64,000 nt of DNA from JAICYJ01 sp963737445 (GCA_963737445.1 CAVTSO010000015.1:1-64000), one strand, 5' to 3'; counted from the stretch's first letter, positions 26,965 to 35,914 are shown. Notes: a model not told the origin generated them from the letters alone. Translations and numbers: made by a program.

Positions 26965-28782
26965 TCAGCATAATCCCGCAGGATCGCCGGTGGGCCGAAC
27001 CACCACGATCGCGACGTCGTCCTCCGGGGCACCGGAGGCGAACTCCACCACCGCGCGTTCCACCGCAATCGCGATGCTCTCGGCGGTCGCTCCGGCGCCG
27101 GCCCCGGCAAGCACCTCGGCGAGCCCCTCCTCACCGAGCATCCGCCCGCCGTCGCGGCGCTCGATGACGCCGTCGGTGCAGAGCACCAGCACGTCTCCGG
27201 GAGCCAGGTGGAAAGCGGCATCTGTCAACGCCACGTCCTCGCGGACGCCGAGCAGCGTGCCCAGGTCACCAGCCTGCTCGAGGTCTCCACCGTGACGCAC
27301 GATCACGCCCGGAGGATGGCCGCCGAGGGCGATCGTGACGTCGATGCCGCCGTCGGCGCTCGGGGCGGCGTGCGCATATGCCGCGGTGCAGAACATGTCC
27401 GGGGGACGGTGCTGCAGGATCTCGCTGTTCAGCACCCGCAGCACGCGGCTGGGAGTGGGCTCGTGCAGCGAGGCCACGCGCACCGTGTGTCGCGCCAGCG
27501 ACGTCATCGCCGCCGCCCGTGCCCCCTTGCCCGACACGTCCCCGATGGCGACGCCGAAGGAGCCGTCCATCAGCCACACGTCGTAGAAGTCTCCTCCCAC
27601 CTCGAGCCCCTCACCCGCGGCCAGGTACCGCGCGGTGATCTCGACGCCGGGGATCGCCGGCAGGGCATCCGGCAGCAGCCCGTGCTGCAGGGTGCGCGCA
27701 ATCTCGGTCTGGGCCTGATGCAGCCGGGCATTGTCGATGGCCAGCGCGGCGCGATCGGCCAGGCTGGCGGCGGTTGCCAGGTCATGCTCGTCGTAGAGCC
27801 GGCTGGAGGTGTCGTAGATGAGCGTGATGGCGCCGAGCGTCCGGCCGCGCGCGACCAGCGGAACGATGATCAGCGAGCGCATGCCGAGCGCGTGCACGGC
27901 ATCTCGGTGCGCCTCGTCACGCGTCACGCTGCGGACGAACTCCTCGGTGACGGGCGAGACCAGCAGCGCCTCACCGCTGCGGAGCACCCCGCCCACCGCG
28001 CTGTGCGGCTCGGCCGGATCGGCCGGATAGCTGGTCTCGAGCTCGGCGACGCGCGCGATCTTGCCGGGCTCGACGTGCACCGTCGCGAGCTGATGCAGCC
28101 CCGTGGGCTCGAGCACGTCGACGATGCAGCAGTCCGCCATGGCGGGCACGGCCAGGTTCGCGACCTCTCCCAGGGTGGTGCGGTAGTCCAGCGACCGGGC
28201 GAACGCCGCGCCGGCCTCGGCCAGCAGCGCGAGCCGCTCGGCTCTGCGCCCCCGCTCCTCGTCGAATGCGGTGCGCCGGATCGCCTCGGAGCACTGACGG
28301 ACGACCGCCGTCATGAACTCGAGCTCCGCATCGTCGAACGTCTTCTCGCGTTCGTAGCCGAGCGCGATGCCGCCGAAGTCCCCCATCGGCAGGCAGACGA
28401 GCGCCGCCGACCGCTCCGTGCCCTCCAGCTTCGGGTAGCGCCGGATCAGCTCCTCGGGCCCGTACACGATCACCGGCTGCCGGGTGCGGACGGCGGCCGA
28501 CAGCGGGAACTCGTCGGTGTTGGGAAACATCGACCAGTCGGCCTCGACCTGGTCGGGGTAGCCGCGTACGGCGACGATGCGGAACACCGTGCCCGATTCG
28601 TCCAGCATCGCGATGACGGCCTGGTCGGCCTCGAACACGTCCAGACCCGGGTTGAGCGTCGCCTCGATCGCCTCGTGCTCGGTGCGGGCCCCCGCCAGCG
28701 TCTCGGCCAGCGTCTGGAGATGCTGGAGCCGGCTGCCCAGCCACGCGATGTCACTGCGAGTTTGGTCAGTGTCGGCGGTCAC
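26965..28782 (-). CDS. GAF-GAF-PP2C (SpoIIE/RsbU-type) serine phosphatase
   Basis: A 605-residue soluble signalling phosphatase. GAF 1 spans about residues 25-165 and GAF 2 about 185-350 (MADCCIVDVLEP, LGAITLIYDTSSRLYDEHD). A linker (ARTLQHGLLPDALPAIPGV) leads to the PP2C domain at 385-595 with metal-binding VGGDFYDVW, IGDVSGKGARAAA, LCTDGVIERRDG and PEDDVAIVVVR. The GAF domains sense a small ligand or redox cue; the phosphatase dephosphorylates a STAS protein, probably the next gene's product. The GTG start follows GAGAGGA. Confidence 0.93.
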   Translation of the reverse strand: MTADTDQTRSDIAWLGSRLQHLQTLAETLAGARTEHEAIEATLNPGLDVFEADQAVIAMLDESGTVFRIVAVRGYPDQVEADWSMFPNTDEFPLSAAVRTRQPVIVYGPEELIRRYPKLEGTERSAALVCLPMGDFGGIALGYEREKTFDDAELEFMTAVVRQCSEAIRRTAFDEERGRRAERLALLAEAGAAFARSLDYRTTLGEVANLAVPAMADCCIVDVLEPTGLHQLATVHVEPGKIARVAELETSYPADPAEPHSAVGGVLRSGEALLVSPVTEEFVRSVTRDEAHRDAVHALGMRSLIIVPLVARGRTLGAITLIYDTSSRLYDEHDLATAASLADRAALAIDNARLHQAQTEIARTLQHGLLPDALPAIPGVEITARYLAAGEGLEVGGDFYDVWLMDGSFGVAIGDVSGKGARAAAMTSLARHTVRVASLHEPTPSRVLRVLNSEILQHRPPDMFCTAAYAHAAPSADGGIDVTIALGGHPPGVIVRHGGDLEQAGDLGTLLGVREDVALTDAAFHLAPGDVLVLCTDGVIERRDGGRMLGEEGLAEVLAGAGAGATAESIAIAVERAVVEFASGAPEDDVAIVVVRPTGDPAGLC

Positions 28783-28830
28783 GGGATCCTCTCTGCGAGC
28801 ACTCTACAGGGTTCGGATCCAGCCGCTCCG

Positions 28831-29352
28831 TCAGCGGCGGGCGCGCTCCTCCCGCGGCGCTCCCAGCAGCCGCGAGACGAACGGCAGCACGAACCAGACC
28901 GCCGCGATCAGCCCAGCGACGAACGCGGCAGCGGCGGCCGCCCAGGTGTTGCCGAACAGCAGGCTGGTGACGAGGCCGACCGACCCCGCGATCGCGACCG
29001 CCAGGAAGGCCGTCCCGATGATGGCCAGCTTATTCGATACCTGCAGCAGTTGGCGCTTGCGGCCGTGCCGCCAGACGATCCGGTGGAAGCTGGCCGGGGC
29101 GATCAGGAAGACCGAGGCCCCCGTCGCCGCCAGGAAGGTGCCGTAGTAGACGTTGCTCTGCAGATCGCTAATGGTTCCGAAGCGCTGCGTGAACGGCACC
29201 GCCAGCAGGAACCCGAACAGCATCTGGACGCCGGGCAGCACCACCCGCAGCTCGTTCAGGAGCTCCACCAGCTGGCGATTGTGGCGGTCGTCGGCGGACT
29301 CGGTCTCGTACCCGTCCGACGCTTCCGTCGATGCTGGCAGCACGGTCTGCAT
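28831..29352 (-). CDS. DUF6328-type membrane protein
   Basis: A 173-residue protein. A soluble start of 35 residues (RHNRQLVELLNELRVVLPGVQMLFGFLLAVPF) runs into four predicted membrane helices, with QRFGTISDLQSNVYYGTFLAA and FHRIVWRHGRKRQLL between them. It matches my memory of the DUF6328 family, often labelled a sodium:proton antiporter without proof. Function unknown. It is followed by the DUF2339 gene, but 39 bases and opposite gene order give no clear operon evidence. Confidence 0.75.
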   Translation of the reverse strand: MQTVLPASTEASDGYETESADDRHNRQLVELLNELRVVLPGVQMLFGFLLAVPFTQRFGTISDLQSNVYYGTFLAATGASVFLIAPASFHRIVWRHGRKRQLLQVSNKLAIIGTAFLAVAIAGSVGLVTSLLFGNTWAAAAAAFVAGLIAAVWFVLPFVSRLLGAPREERARR

Positions 29353-29391
29353 GGTTGAGGCGTTCCCCGCGCGTCGGCGCCGGAAACGCCT

Positions 29392-32346
29392 CTATGACGC
29401 CGCACCGGCGGCGCCGTCTTCCCCGAGCACCGCTTTCACCTGCGGCGAGAACCGCTGCAGGAGCAGCGCCGCGACCAGCAGCACCGAGCCCGTGACGATG
29501 AAGCTGACGGCACGCGCCATCGCGGTTAGGAACGCCAGGTCGTACAGGAACAGCTTGCCGAGCGCCGCGAACAGCAGTGCGATGCCGACAATGCGGAGGC
29601 TGCGGCGATTGCCGCGCAGCGAGATCACGACCAGCGCGAGCCCGGTCAGCACCCAGCTCACCGACACGAGCACGTGACCCTGCTGGAAGCGGTCGTGCAC
29701 GTCCTGGAAGGCGGGGTTCGCGCTCTGCACGAGCAGCTGCCCTGCGCCCAGGATCGCGGCCGCGAGCGTCCACAGCGCCATCGCGCAGGTCGTGACGGCT
29801 GCGGCCGTGGCCACGCGCACGCCGCCCAGCTGCCACCGTTCACCGTCGGCGCGGGGAGTCGCGGCGCTCCCGATCAGGAACGCGAGCGCGGCCACCGAGG
29901 CCAGTGCCGCCGCCAGACCGTCCGCGGGGTCGTGGTTGGTCGTGAACAGCATGTGCGGCGTCTCGTAGTGCGCGACGACCAGCACGGTCACCAGCGCTGC
30001 CGAAGCGGCGGCCAGCTCGCGCAGCGGCTGACGCACGATCCGCCGCTCCAGCGACGCGGGCCGCCAGATCACGAACGCCGAGACGATCACGCTGATCCCG
30101 GCCCAGCAGACCAGCGGATACTGGCCGTACAGGACGAGCGTCGCCAGCCAACCGGCGAGGGTCGCGGGCAGCCACATCGCGTATCCGCGCAGCCGCGGAT
30201 CGCGCACGGCGGTCGCGAGCAGGAAGGCGGCGGCGACGGCGGCGAGCAGCGTGCCCCAGCCGTTGCTCTGGCCGTGGTCGGCGATCGCCCGGCCCGCGTG
30301 GTCGAGGCTGAGCAGCCCGGCCAGGGCGGCGCTCAGGTAGCCGGCGCCGATCACGAGCAGCGGACCCTCGCCGATGCGGCGGCGAAGCGCCGGGACGTGC
30401 ACGGCGACCGCGGCCACGGTGGTCACGGCCAGCGCCGTCCACATCGCCTGGTGCCGGCTGACGGTCTCACATAGCAGGTAGCCGAACACGGCCGCCGGTG
30501 CCAGCGCCGCGTACTCGATCCCACGGACGGCCAGCCGCCGCACCGACCAGGTGCCGACGATGCCGGACGCCACCAACGCTGCCAGCCCGGCCAGGCCGTC
30601 GCGGTTGCCGAACTGGCCGTGGTCGATCGCGCTCAGCGGAGCGGCGACGGCAACGGAGACGCCGAGGCCGGCGACCCAGTAGCTGGTCGCGACCAGGACG
30701 CTGACCTGGTCGTCCAGCCATCCCACCATCCACGGCGAGCGGCGGTAGCCGAACAGGGCCGCCGCCAGCGCGGCGTAGGCGATGACCGCCCACTGGCCGC
30801 CCAGCGCCCACACGGGCAGGTAGCCGAGCGACGCGGCCGGCAGCAGCCACACGAAGCGCAGCTCCCGGACGGCGAAGACGCGAAGGCCGAAGCAGAACAC
30901 GATACCGGCCAGGGTCACGGCCGCCAGGGCCACCGAGCCCCCGGTGGAGCCTGCACCGACTGAGGCGAGGTGCACCTCGGTCGGGGCCGTGATCATCAAC
31001 GTCTGGAAGGCCGCGAGCAGCAGGTAGACGCCGCTGGCGACGGTCAGCCGCAGCCGCCGGGTACCGTGCCGGCGCAGCAGCCGCTCGGACACGGCGATCA
31101 TGACGACGGACTCGGCCGCCCAGCCGCAGACCATGCCGGGGCCGCCCAGCAGCAGACCGGTGGCGGTGGCCAGCGCGGCCAGCCCGAACCCGGCCAGCAG
31201 GTCGGTGACGTCGGCGTGACGCCGGCGGAGCAGCAGCGGCGTCACCGCCAGCAGCGCGTAGAGGCCGGCCACGCCCAGCAGGACGAACCCGGACAGGTGC
31301 CGTCCCAGCACCTCGCGCTCGCCCGCGTAGAGGAAGCTGACGGCGAAGCTGAGCAAGATGCTGGTGCCGAGCAGCAGCCATCCGGTCTCCGTGATCCGGT
31401 CGCGCTGCTCGGGGCGCAGCTCGGAGACGAGTCCCTCGACCATGAACAGGCCGAAGAACAGCGCGCCCGCCAGGACGGCGCTGGACAGCCCGGTGTGCGT
31501 GGTCAGGTAGAGCGGCGCCAGCGTCAGGACGGCGGTGCCCCAGATCGACACCAACAGCCACGTCCACCGGTAGCGCCAGAACAGCGGCAGCCCGGCGCAG
31601 GCGATCACGAAGGAGAACAGCGCTCCCCCGCCGGTGACGCCCTGTGACACGAGCGTCGGTGCCAGCATCGCCGCGACGATCCCGAAGATGGCCAGCGGCT
31701 CCTGCTTGACCCGGATCGCCAGGGCGACCGCGAGCGCCGCGATGGCGGCGGCGCAGGGAAGGCCCAGCGCCTCGGAGATGAAGTGGTACATCGAGATCGA
31801 GGCCCACAGCGTGGCGTAGAGCCCGGCGATGCCGGCGCCGCCGGCGGACAGGATCGCGTCGGCGCGCCAACCGCGCCGGTCGAGGTCGAAGGCGGCCCCG
31901 AGCAGCCCCAGCGAGACCAGCACGCCCAGTCCCACCCGCATCTCGGGGGTGACCCATCCGCGGCTGGCGGCCAGCACGAACAGCAGAGCGACGCCGAGAG
32001 CGGTGGCGATGCCGCCGGCCCAGGCCAGCGTGCGCGCGGCGAATGCCTGCTCCGCCAGCTTCGACCAGTTGACGGGCTCGCGCTGCGGTCGCGGGGTGAC
32101 CGGCGGGCGCGAAGGGGCGGGCGGCGGCGTGGCGCGTCGCGGCGCCATGGGAGCGGGCGCGGCCGGCTGGCGGCGCGGTACGACGTACGTGCTCGGCGCC
32201 GCCGCCGGCGCGGGTGCGGGCGCGGGGCGCGCCGCCGTCAGCGACTCGATCGTCTGCTCGAGCCGGTAGACGCGCTGCGTCAGGCTGCCGACCTGGGCCG
32301 ACAGCGCAACGACCTCTGCGCGGGTGATGTCGTCGTCTCTGCTCAT
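29392..32346 (-). CDS. DUF2339 multi-spanning membrane protein
   Basis: A 984-residue protein. A cytoplasmic N-terminus has a short coiled coil (VVALSAQVGSLTQRVYRLEQTI) and a Pro/Ala-rich linker to about residue 105. About 25 predicted membrane helices then fill the rest, starting after QAFAARTLAWAGGIATALGVALL, the DUF2339 signature. The role is unknown; in other bacteria it is linked to the cell envelope. The ATG at 32346 precedes SRDDDITRAEVVALS. A perfect palindrome at 32516-32537 lies 170 bases upstream and may be its operator. Confidence 0.88.
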   Translation of the reverse strand: MSRDDDITRAEVVALSAQVGSLTQRVYRLEQTIESLTAARPAPAPAPAAAPSTYVVPRRQPAAPAPMAPRRATPPPAPSRPPVTPRPQREPVNWSKLAEQAFAARTLAWAGGIATALGVALLFVLAASRGWVTPEMRVGLGVLVSLGLLGAAFDLDRRGWRADAILSAGGAGIAGLYATLWASISMYHFISEALGLPCAAAIAALAVALAIRVKQEPLAIFGIVAAMLAPTLVSQGVTGGGALFSFVIACAGLPLFWRYRWTWLLVSIWGTAVLTLAPLYLTTHTGLSSAVLAGALFFGLFMVEGLVSELRPEQRDRITETGWLLLGTSILLSFAVSFLYAGEREVLGRHLSGFVLLGVAGLYALLAVTPLLLRRRHADVTDLLAGFGLAALATATGLLLGGPGMVCGWAAESVVMIAVSERLLRRHGTRRLRLTVASGVYLLLAAFQTLMITAPTEVHLASVGAGSTGGSVALAAVTLAGIVFCFGLRVFAVRELRFVWLLPAASLGYLPVWALGGQWAVIAYAALAAALFGYRRSPWMVGWLDDQVSVLVATSYWVAGLGVSVAVAAPLSAIDHGQFGNRDGLAGLAALVASGIVGTWSVRRLAVRGIEYAALAPAAVFGYLLCETVSRHQAMWTALAVTTVAAVAVHVPALRRRIGEGPLLVIGAGYLSAALAGLLSLDHAGRAIADHGQSNGWGTLLAAVAAAFLLATAVRDPRLRGYAMWLPATLAGWLATLVLYGQYPLVCWAGISVIVSAFVIWRPASLERRIVRQPLRELAAASAALVTVLVVAHYETPHMLFTTNHDPADGLAAALASVAALAFLIGSAATPRADGERWQLGGVRVATAAAVTTCAMALWTLAAAILGAGQLLVQSANPAFQDVHDRFQQGHVLVSVSWVLTGLALVVISLRGNRRSLRIVGIALLFAALGKLFLYDLAFLTAMARAVSFIVTGSVLLVAALLLQRFSPQVKAVLGEDGAAGAAS

Positions 32347-32515
32347 GGCATTCCTTTTGTGGTATCGGCGGCATGGAGGCATGAATCAACCGGGCACGTG
32401 GATGTATGCCGGTGGTGCGTCATGCACAGAGCATGCGCGGCGCGCGGCACAACGGCGTCGGGGAGATCCCTTAACCTGGGTGGATGATGGGTCGCCGTCC
32501 CGGGTGACATAGCCA

Positions 32516-32537
32516 TCGCGCTATATGTATAGCGCGA
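32516..32537. promoter_or_regulatory. Perfect 22-base palindrome
   Basis: TCGCGCTATA, a TG centre, then TATAGCGCGA. It lies seven bases downstream of the 68-codon gene's stop and 170 bases upstream of the DUF2339 start. There is no T-run on either side, so it is not a typical terminator; it looks like a dimeric operator. Confidence 0.5.
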
Positions 32538-32543
32538 ATGCTA

Positions 32544-32750
32544 TTAGGCGTCAATACCCCGAGTGCCGCGCCACAGGGACAGTGACAGCGAGGCGACCAC
32601 CACCAGCGGCGGCAGCCACCACCCGGCCCAGCCGGCGTGGACGAGCAGAGCGGCGAGGCCGACGGCGACCACGACGCCGACCGCCGTCGTCCAGTCGTCG
32701 CCGATCACGAAGTCGTACAGGAAGCGGCCGAAGGATGCGAGGATGGTCAT
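32544..32750 (-). CDS. Small membrane protein, two helices
   Basis: A 68-residue protein: MTILASFGRFLYDFVIGDDW, then two hydrophobic helices (TAVGVVVAVGLAALLVHAGW and LPPLVVVASLSLSLW). No recognised family. Its ATG overlaps the stop of the COG4280-type gene, so the two are translated together and may form one complex. Confidence 0.75.
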   Translation of the reverse strand: MTILASFGRFLYDFVIGDDWTTAVGVVVAVGLAALLVHAGWAGWWLPPLVVVASLSLSLWRGTRGIDA

Positions 32751-33511
32751 CGTCCGGCCGCCGTGCCTGCCGCGGGCAGGGAGAGCGCAGCGTGCCTATC
32801 CGTGAGCAGCCTGACCAGGACCCAGGACGCCGCGGCGTAGAAGGCGAGCAGGACGAGCAGCGCCAGGTCGCTACCCGGCCAGGAGACGCCCGCGCCCTCG
32901 GCCGCCCAGAACGTGCCGAACGTGGTCAGCAGCAGTCCCACGGCGTACTTCATGGTGTTCTCCGGCACCCGGCCCAGGGGCGCGCGGACGCGCAGGCCGA
33001 CGATCGCGACGACGACGATCGCGGCGACAGCGCCGGCGGCGGCTAGGGGGATGTTTCCCTGGTTGCTCCCGAACGTGACGACGATGAACGCCACCTCGAG
33101 ACCTTCCAGCAGAACGCCCTTGAACGCGACCGTGAACGAGTACCAGTCCATGCCGGCGCGGGTCGTCTCGCCCGCGGCGGCAGCCTGAGCGGCCTCACGG
33201 CGATAGATCGCCTCCTCGTCGTGCAGCGCCTTGAACCCGCTGGCCCGCAGGATCGCCTTGCGCAGCCACTGCAGCCCGAACACCAGCAGCAGACCGCCGA
33301 CGACGACCCGGAGGCCGCGGATCGGAACCACCGTCAACGCGGGCCCCAGCACCAGCACGACCGCGGCCAGTGTGGCACTCGCAGCCCCCACCCCGAACAG
33401 GGTCGAGCGCCAACCGCGGGAGACGCCGACGGCGAGCACGATCGTGAGCGCCTCCACTCCCTCAACGGCGCTGGCCAGGAACGAAGCGAGGAACAGAAAG
33501 ACGCCGCCCAC
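32747..33511 (-). CDS. COG4280-type integral membrane protein with paired E-G-x-E motifs
   Basis: A 254-residue protein with about seven membrane helices. Two helices each carry a Glu pair, FLASAVEGVEALTIVLAVG near the N-terminus and VLLEGLEVAFIVVTFGSN in the middle. This duplicated acidic pair recalls the REGLE motifs of FTR1 iron permeases and the ion-binding helices of LysE/GDT1-type exporters, so metal or cation transport is a reasonable inference. A basic soluble loop (GFKALHDEEAIYRREAA) lies between the repeats. Confidence 0.72.
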   Translation of the reverse strand: MGGVFLFLASFLASAVEGVEALTIVLAVGVSRGWRSTLFGVGAASATLAAVVLVLGPALTVVPIRGLRVVVGGLLLVFGLQWLRKAILRASGFKALHDEEAIYRREAAQAAAAGETTRAGMDWYSFTVAFKGVLLEGLEVAFIVVTFGSNQGNIPLAAAGAVAAIVVVAIVGLRVRAPLGRVPENTMKYAVGLLLTTFGTFWAAEGAGVSWPGSDLALLVLLAFYAAASWVLVRLLTDRHAALSLPAAGTAAGR

Positions 33512-33555
33512 AGTGGCTCAACGTAGCACTCAGACCCTCGCGGTCCGCGCGGGCT

Positions 33556-33587
33556 TGGTATCCGTTCGGGCGTGGTATCCGTTCGGG
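33556..33587. repeat. 15-base direct repeat upstream of the NTF2-like gene
   Basis: TGGTATCCGTTCGGG occurs at 33556-33570 and 33573-33587, a 17-base period, 22-53 bases before the start of the next gene. A tandem regulator site or a replication slip are both possible. Confidence 0.5.
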
Positions 33588-33608
33588 GAACCCGAGAGGA
33601 GGCGCACG

Positions 33609-34013
33609 ATGCCAGACACGATCGAGCGCGAGCTCGTGGATCTCGAGCGGCGGTACTGGCAGGCCCTGAAGGACAGGGACGTCGCAGCCGCCGTAGAGCT
33701 GACCGACGAGCCCTGCATCGTCGCGGGCGCGCAGGGCGTCGGGCTGATCGATCACGCAGGCTACGTCCGCATGATGGAGCACACCAGGTGGACGATCCTC
33801 GACTTCACGATCGGCGAAGACGTGCACGTGCGGCGGCTGGGCGACGACACGGCCGTCATCGCCTACACGGTGCACGAGCAGCTCGAGGTCGACGGCGATC
33901 CGGTCGCGTTCGACGCGGCGGACACGTCGACCTGGGTGCGCCGCGACGGCCGTTGGCTGTGCGCGGCTCACACCGAGTCAATCGCCGGCGACCCGTTCGG
34001 GCGGGTCGGCTGA
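33609..34013 (+). CDS. SnoaL/DUF4440-like NTF2-fold protein
   Basis: A 134-residue single-domain protein. The N-terminal helix IERELVDLERRYWQALKDRDVAA is followed by the curved sheet with AVIAYTVHEQLEVDGD and TSTWVRRDGRWLCAAHTESI, the usual DUF4440/nuclear-transport-factor-2 pattern. Members are small ligand-binding proteins or enzymes; this one cannot be assigned. GAGAGGAGG precedes ATG 33609. Confidence 0.85.
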   Translation: MPDTIERELVDLERRYWQALKDRDVAAAVELTDEPCIVAGAQGVGLIDHAGYVRMMEHTRWTILDFTIGEDVHVRRLGDDTAVIAYTVHEQLEVDGDPVAFDAADTSTWVRRDGRWLCAAHTESIAGDPFGRVG

Positions 34014-34070
34014 GCGGCCTGGTTGTTCGCGTCACGGCGCGGTCACAGCTCGGTGGCGCAACACGTGCGT

Positions 34071-34200
34071 CTGGCACCGGTGTTGCACGAATTCCGATAG
34101 CAAAACGGGGTCGCCGCCTCGAAATTCGGCAGAATTTGGGCTCTTTTCTACGAAATTCGTAGAATCGGGTGCAACACCGGTGCCAGGCGCCGGTGTTGCA
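34071..34200. repeat. REP/MITE-like inverted-repeat element
   Basis: CTGGCACCGGTGTTGCA (34071-34087) returns as its exact reverse complement at 34170-34186 and again, with one mismatch, in direct orientation at 34186-34200. The 82-base interior is AT-richer than the genome and holds a second palindrome, CTACGAAATTCGTAG at 34148-34162. It has the size and layout of a small non-autonomous element between genes. Confidence 0.65.
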
Positions 34201-34287
34201 TTTGGGGCCTTGGAGCCTCCTGGTGGAGGCGATGCCGTGGCACCATGCGTCCCCTCACCCACGTCGACTCGAAGGACGTAAAGACTG

Positions 34288-34977
34288 ATGGCCGATTCCC
34301 TCGTCACCCTGTACCAGGCAGAGTGGTGCCCCTTCTCCTCAGCTGTTCGCGAGGTGCTGACCGAGCTCGGCATCGATACCGTCGTGCGGCAGGTGGAGCC
34401 CTGGCCCCAGCAACGCGAGCCGCTCCGCGAGCTGGCTGGAACAGATCAGATTCCGGTCATGCGGACCGAGGACGGACGGATCTTCCGCGGCACCCGTGAG
34501 ATCTTCGCCCACCTCCGGGAGCGCGAGCCGTGGCGATTTGCTGCGGCGCATCGACGACGCTTCGCCGATCACCGGGACGCGCGCGAATCCGATGCCGCCG
34601 GCAAGCTGCTCGAGTACTTCAGGGACGCGCGCGAGCTCGAGTCGCGCCAGCCGCGGGAGGCGCCGGCCGGCGAGGCGACGGTCGTCAACGTGCCCGAGGC
34701 GCACAGGTACGAGCTGCTTGTCGACGGCGAGCGGATCGGGGAGCTGGCCTACCGGCAGCGCAAGGATCGGATCGCGTTCACCCATACCAACGTGAACCCC
34801 GCCTACGAGGGCCGGGGGTTCGGCAGCCGCCTCGCCGAGGCCGCGCTGGCCGATGCGCGCCGCCAGGGGCTGGCCGTCGTACCCCTCTGCCCCTTTATCA
34901 CCTGGTACATCGAGCAGCACCCCGAACACGCGGACATAGTCGCCGCGGACTACGCCGCCCGGCGCGACGACTCGTAG
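34288..34977 (+). CDS. Glutaredoxin-GNAT (NATD1-like) fusion protein
   Basis: A 229-residue two-domain protein. Residues 1-80 are a glutaredoxin/GST-N fold with a single active-site Cys (QAEWCPFSSAVREVL) and TDQIPVMRTEDGRIF, the cis-Pro motif that binds glutathione or a similar thiol. After a helical linker, residues 130-225 are a short GNAT of the NATD1/YjdJ type (ELLVDGERIGELAYRQ, VNPAYEGRGFGSRLAEAAL, VVPLCPFITWYIEQHPE). It suggests thiol chemistry coupled to acyl transfer, possibly in mycothiol-type metabolism, which is inference. The short GNAT type often acts on small molecules. Confidence 0.85.
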   Translation: MADSLVTLYQAEWCPFSSAVREVLTELGIDTVVRQVEPWPQQREPLRELAGTDQIPVMRTEDGRIFRGTREIFAHLREREPWRFAAAHRRRFADHRDARESDAAGKLLEYFRDARELESRQPREAPAGEATVVNVPEAHRYELLVDGERIGELAYRQRKDRIAFTHTNVNPAYEGRGFGSRLAEAALADARRQGLAVVPLCPFITWYIEQHPEHADIVAADYAARRDDS

Positions 34978-34984
34978 CCACTCC

Positions 34985-35790
34985 GTCTAGACCCAGCACC
35001 ATCCACTCGGCGGCCGCCGTGCAGGAGCTGCACCCGCGCCCGCGGCTGGCCGTTCGCATCCATCGGCAGCTTCTCCGGCTGGTCGTTGGATCGGCGATCG
35101 TGGAAGACGACGCGCGAACGCCAGGCGCCGAACGAGATCGGGCTGGCCGTGAGTACCGGCCACCAGAACACCAGCAGCAGACACGCGCACACCGCAACCC
35201 CCGGGGCCAGCACCAGCACCCTGTCCTCCCGCAGCGACCAGATTCGCCACCGACACATAGTGCACCTCCGGCCGCTTCAACAGCGGCCAGGACCACGGGG
35301 GTGACTAGTATGCGCTCGGCACTAAGCTGCCCGTCTGGTCGCGCCACATCGTGACCTGACGGTGTGCGAGGGCGCGAATCAGACTGCCATGTGACCCGGG
35401 AGCCGCCAGAAGGCTTCGCCAGCGCGAGACCCCGAACAAGGTGACGAAGACAATCGCAGCGCCAGGAGGAACAGCAGGGCACCTGTGAGAGTCCCGGCGA
35501 TCGCCGGCGCAGTCCGCCATCCCTGAGGCGTGAAGCTGGTCGCCTTGATACCCAGGCCGACCAGCCACTTGCCAAGCGGCGGATGTTCCGGGGAAGCCTC
35601 CGCGGAGCGATCGCATTGATGGCGGCATGCACATACAGGCAACCGTCCGGCGCGTAGAACCCCTCATCGGCGATGAAGGTGTCCGGCCTCTCGAGACCGT
35701 CAAACCGCACGAACGCCGCCGGCAGGACAACCACGATCGGCCAAGGATCGCCGCCGCCGGCCACGCGAAACCCACCGACCGATCGCGAAC
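34985..35790 (-). pseudogene. Protein O-mannosyltransferase (PMT) remnant
   Basis: Pieces of a dolichyl-phosphate-mannose-protein mannosyltransferase in several frames: FVRFDGLERPDTF with the acidic loop ADEGFYAPD, then the family's EHPPLGKWLVGLGIKA with PQGWRTAPAIAGTLTGALL, and a C-terminal piece LVFWWPVLTASPISFGAWRSRV. A complete PMT is about 500 residues; only about half is left and the middle helices are gone. Its 5' end is about 70 bases from the tRNA-Leu fragment, so element insertion may have contributed to its decay. Confidence 0.7.
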
Positions 35791-35829
35791 CTCATGTCAT
35801 CCCACCGCGAATGAGCTGGAAGAACAGAA

Positions 35830-35846
35830 ACCGCCTTGGCAGGCGG
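35830..35846 (-). terminator. Hairpin downstream of the tRNA-Leu fragment
   Basis: On the minus strand CCGCCT-loop-AGGCGG is followed by TTTCTGTTCTT, a rho-independent-type terminator. It probably served the original tRNA-Leu before the island entered, since the intact tRNA has its own different hairpin at 43388-43412. Confidence 0.6.
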
Positions 35847-35857
35847 CTTCCGGGCAT

Positions 35858-35912
35858 GCGCTGGAGAGGACTTGAACCTCCACGGCCCATACGGGCCACA
35901 AGGCCCTCAACT
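35858..35912 (-). repeat. tRNA-Leu 3'-half fragment (attachment site)
   Basis: Matches the acceptor 3' strand, T arm (GGTTCAAGTCC), variable arm and anticodon 3' stem with loop of the intact tRNA-Leu at 43421-43505. Similarity stops at the anticodon loop (TTGAGGG on the minus strand); the 5' half is absent. The variable arm differs by paired, compensating changes (GGCC/GGCC instead of GACC/GGTC), so it came from a tRNA gene that was once functional. Confidence 0.75.
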
Positions 35913-35914
35913 CT

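Noticed and set aside
27208..29358. A 716-codon plus-strand frame
   Set aside because: Antisense to the PP2C phosphatase gene, which has full motif support.
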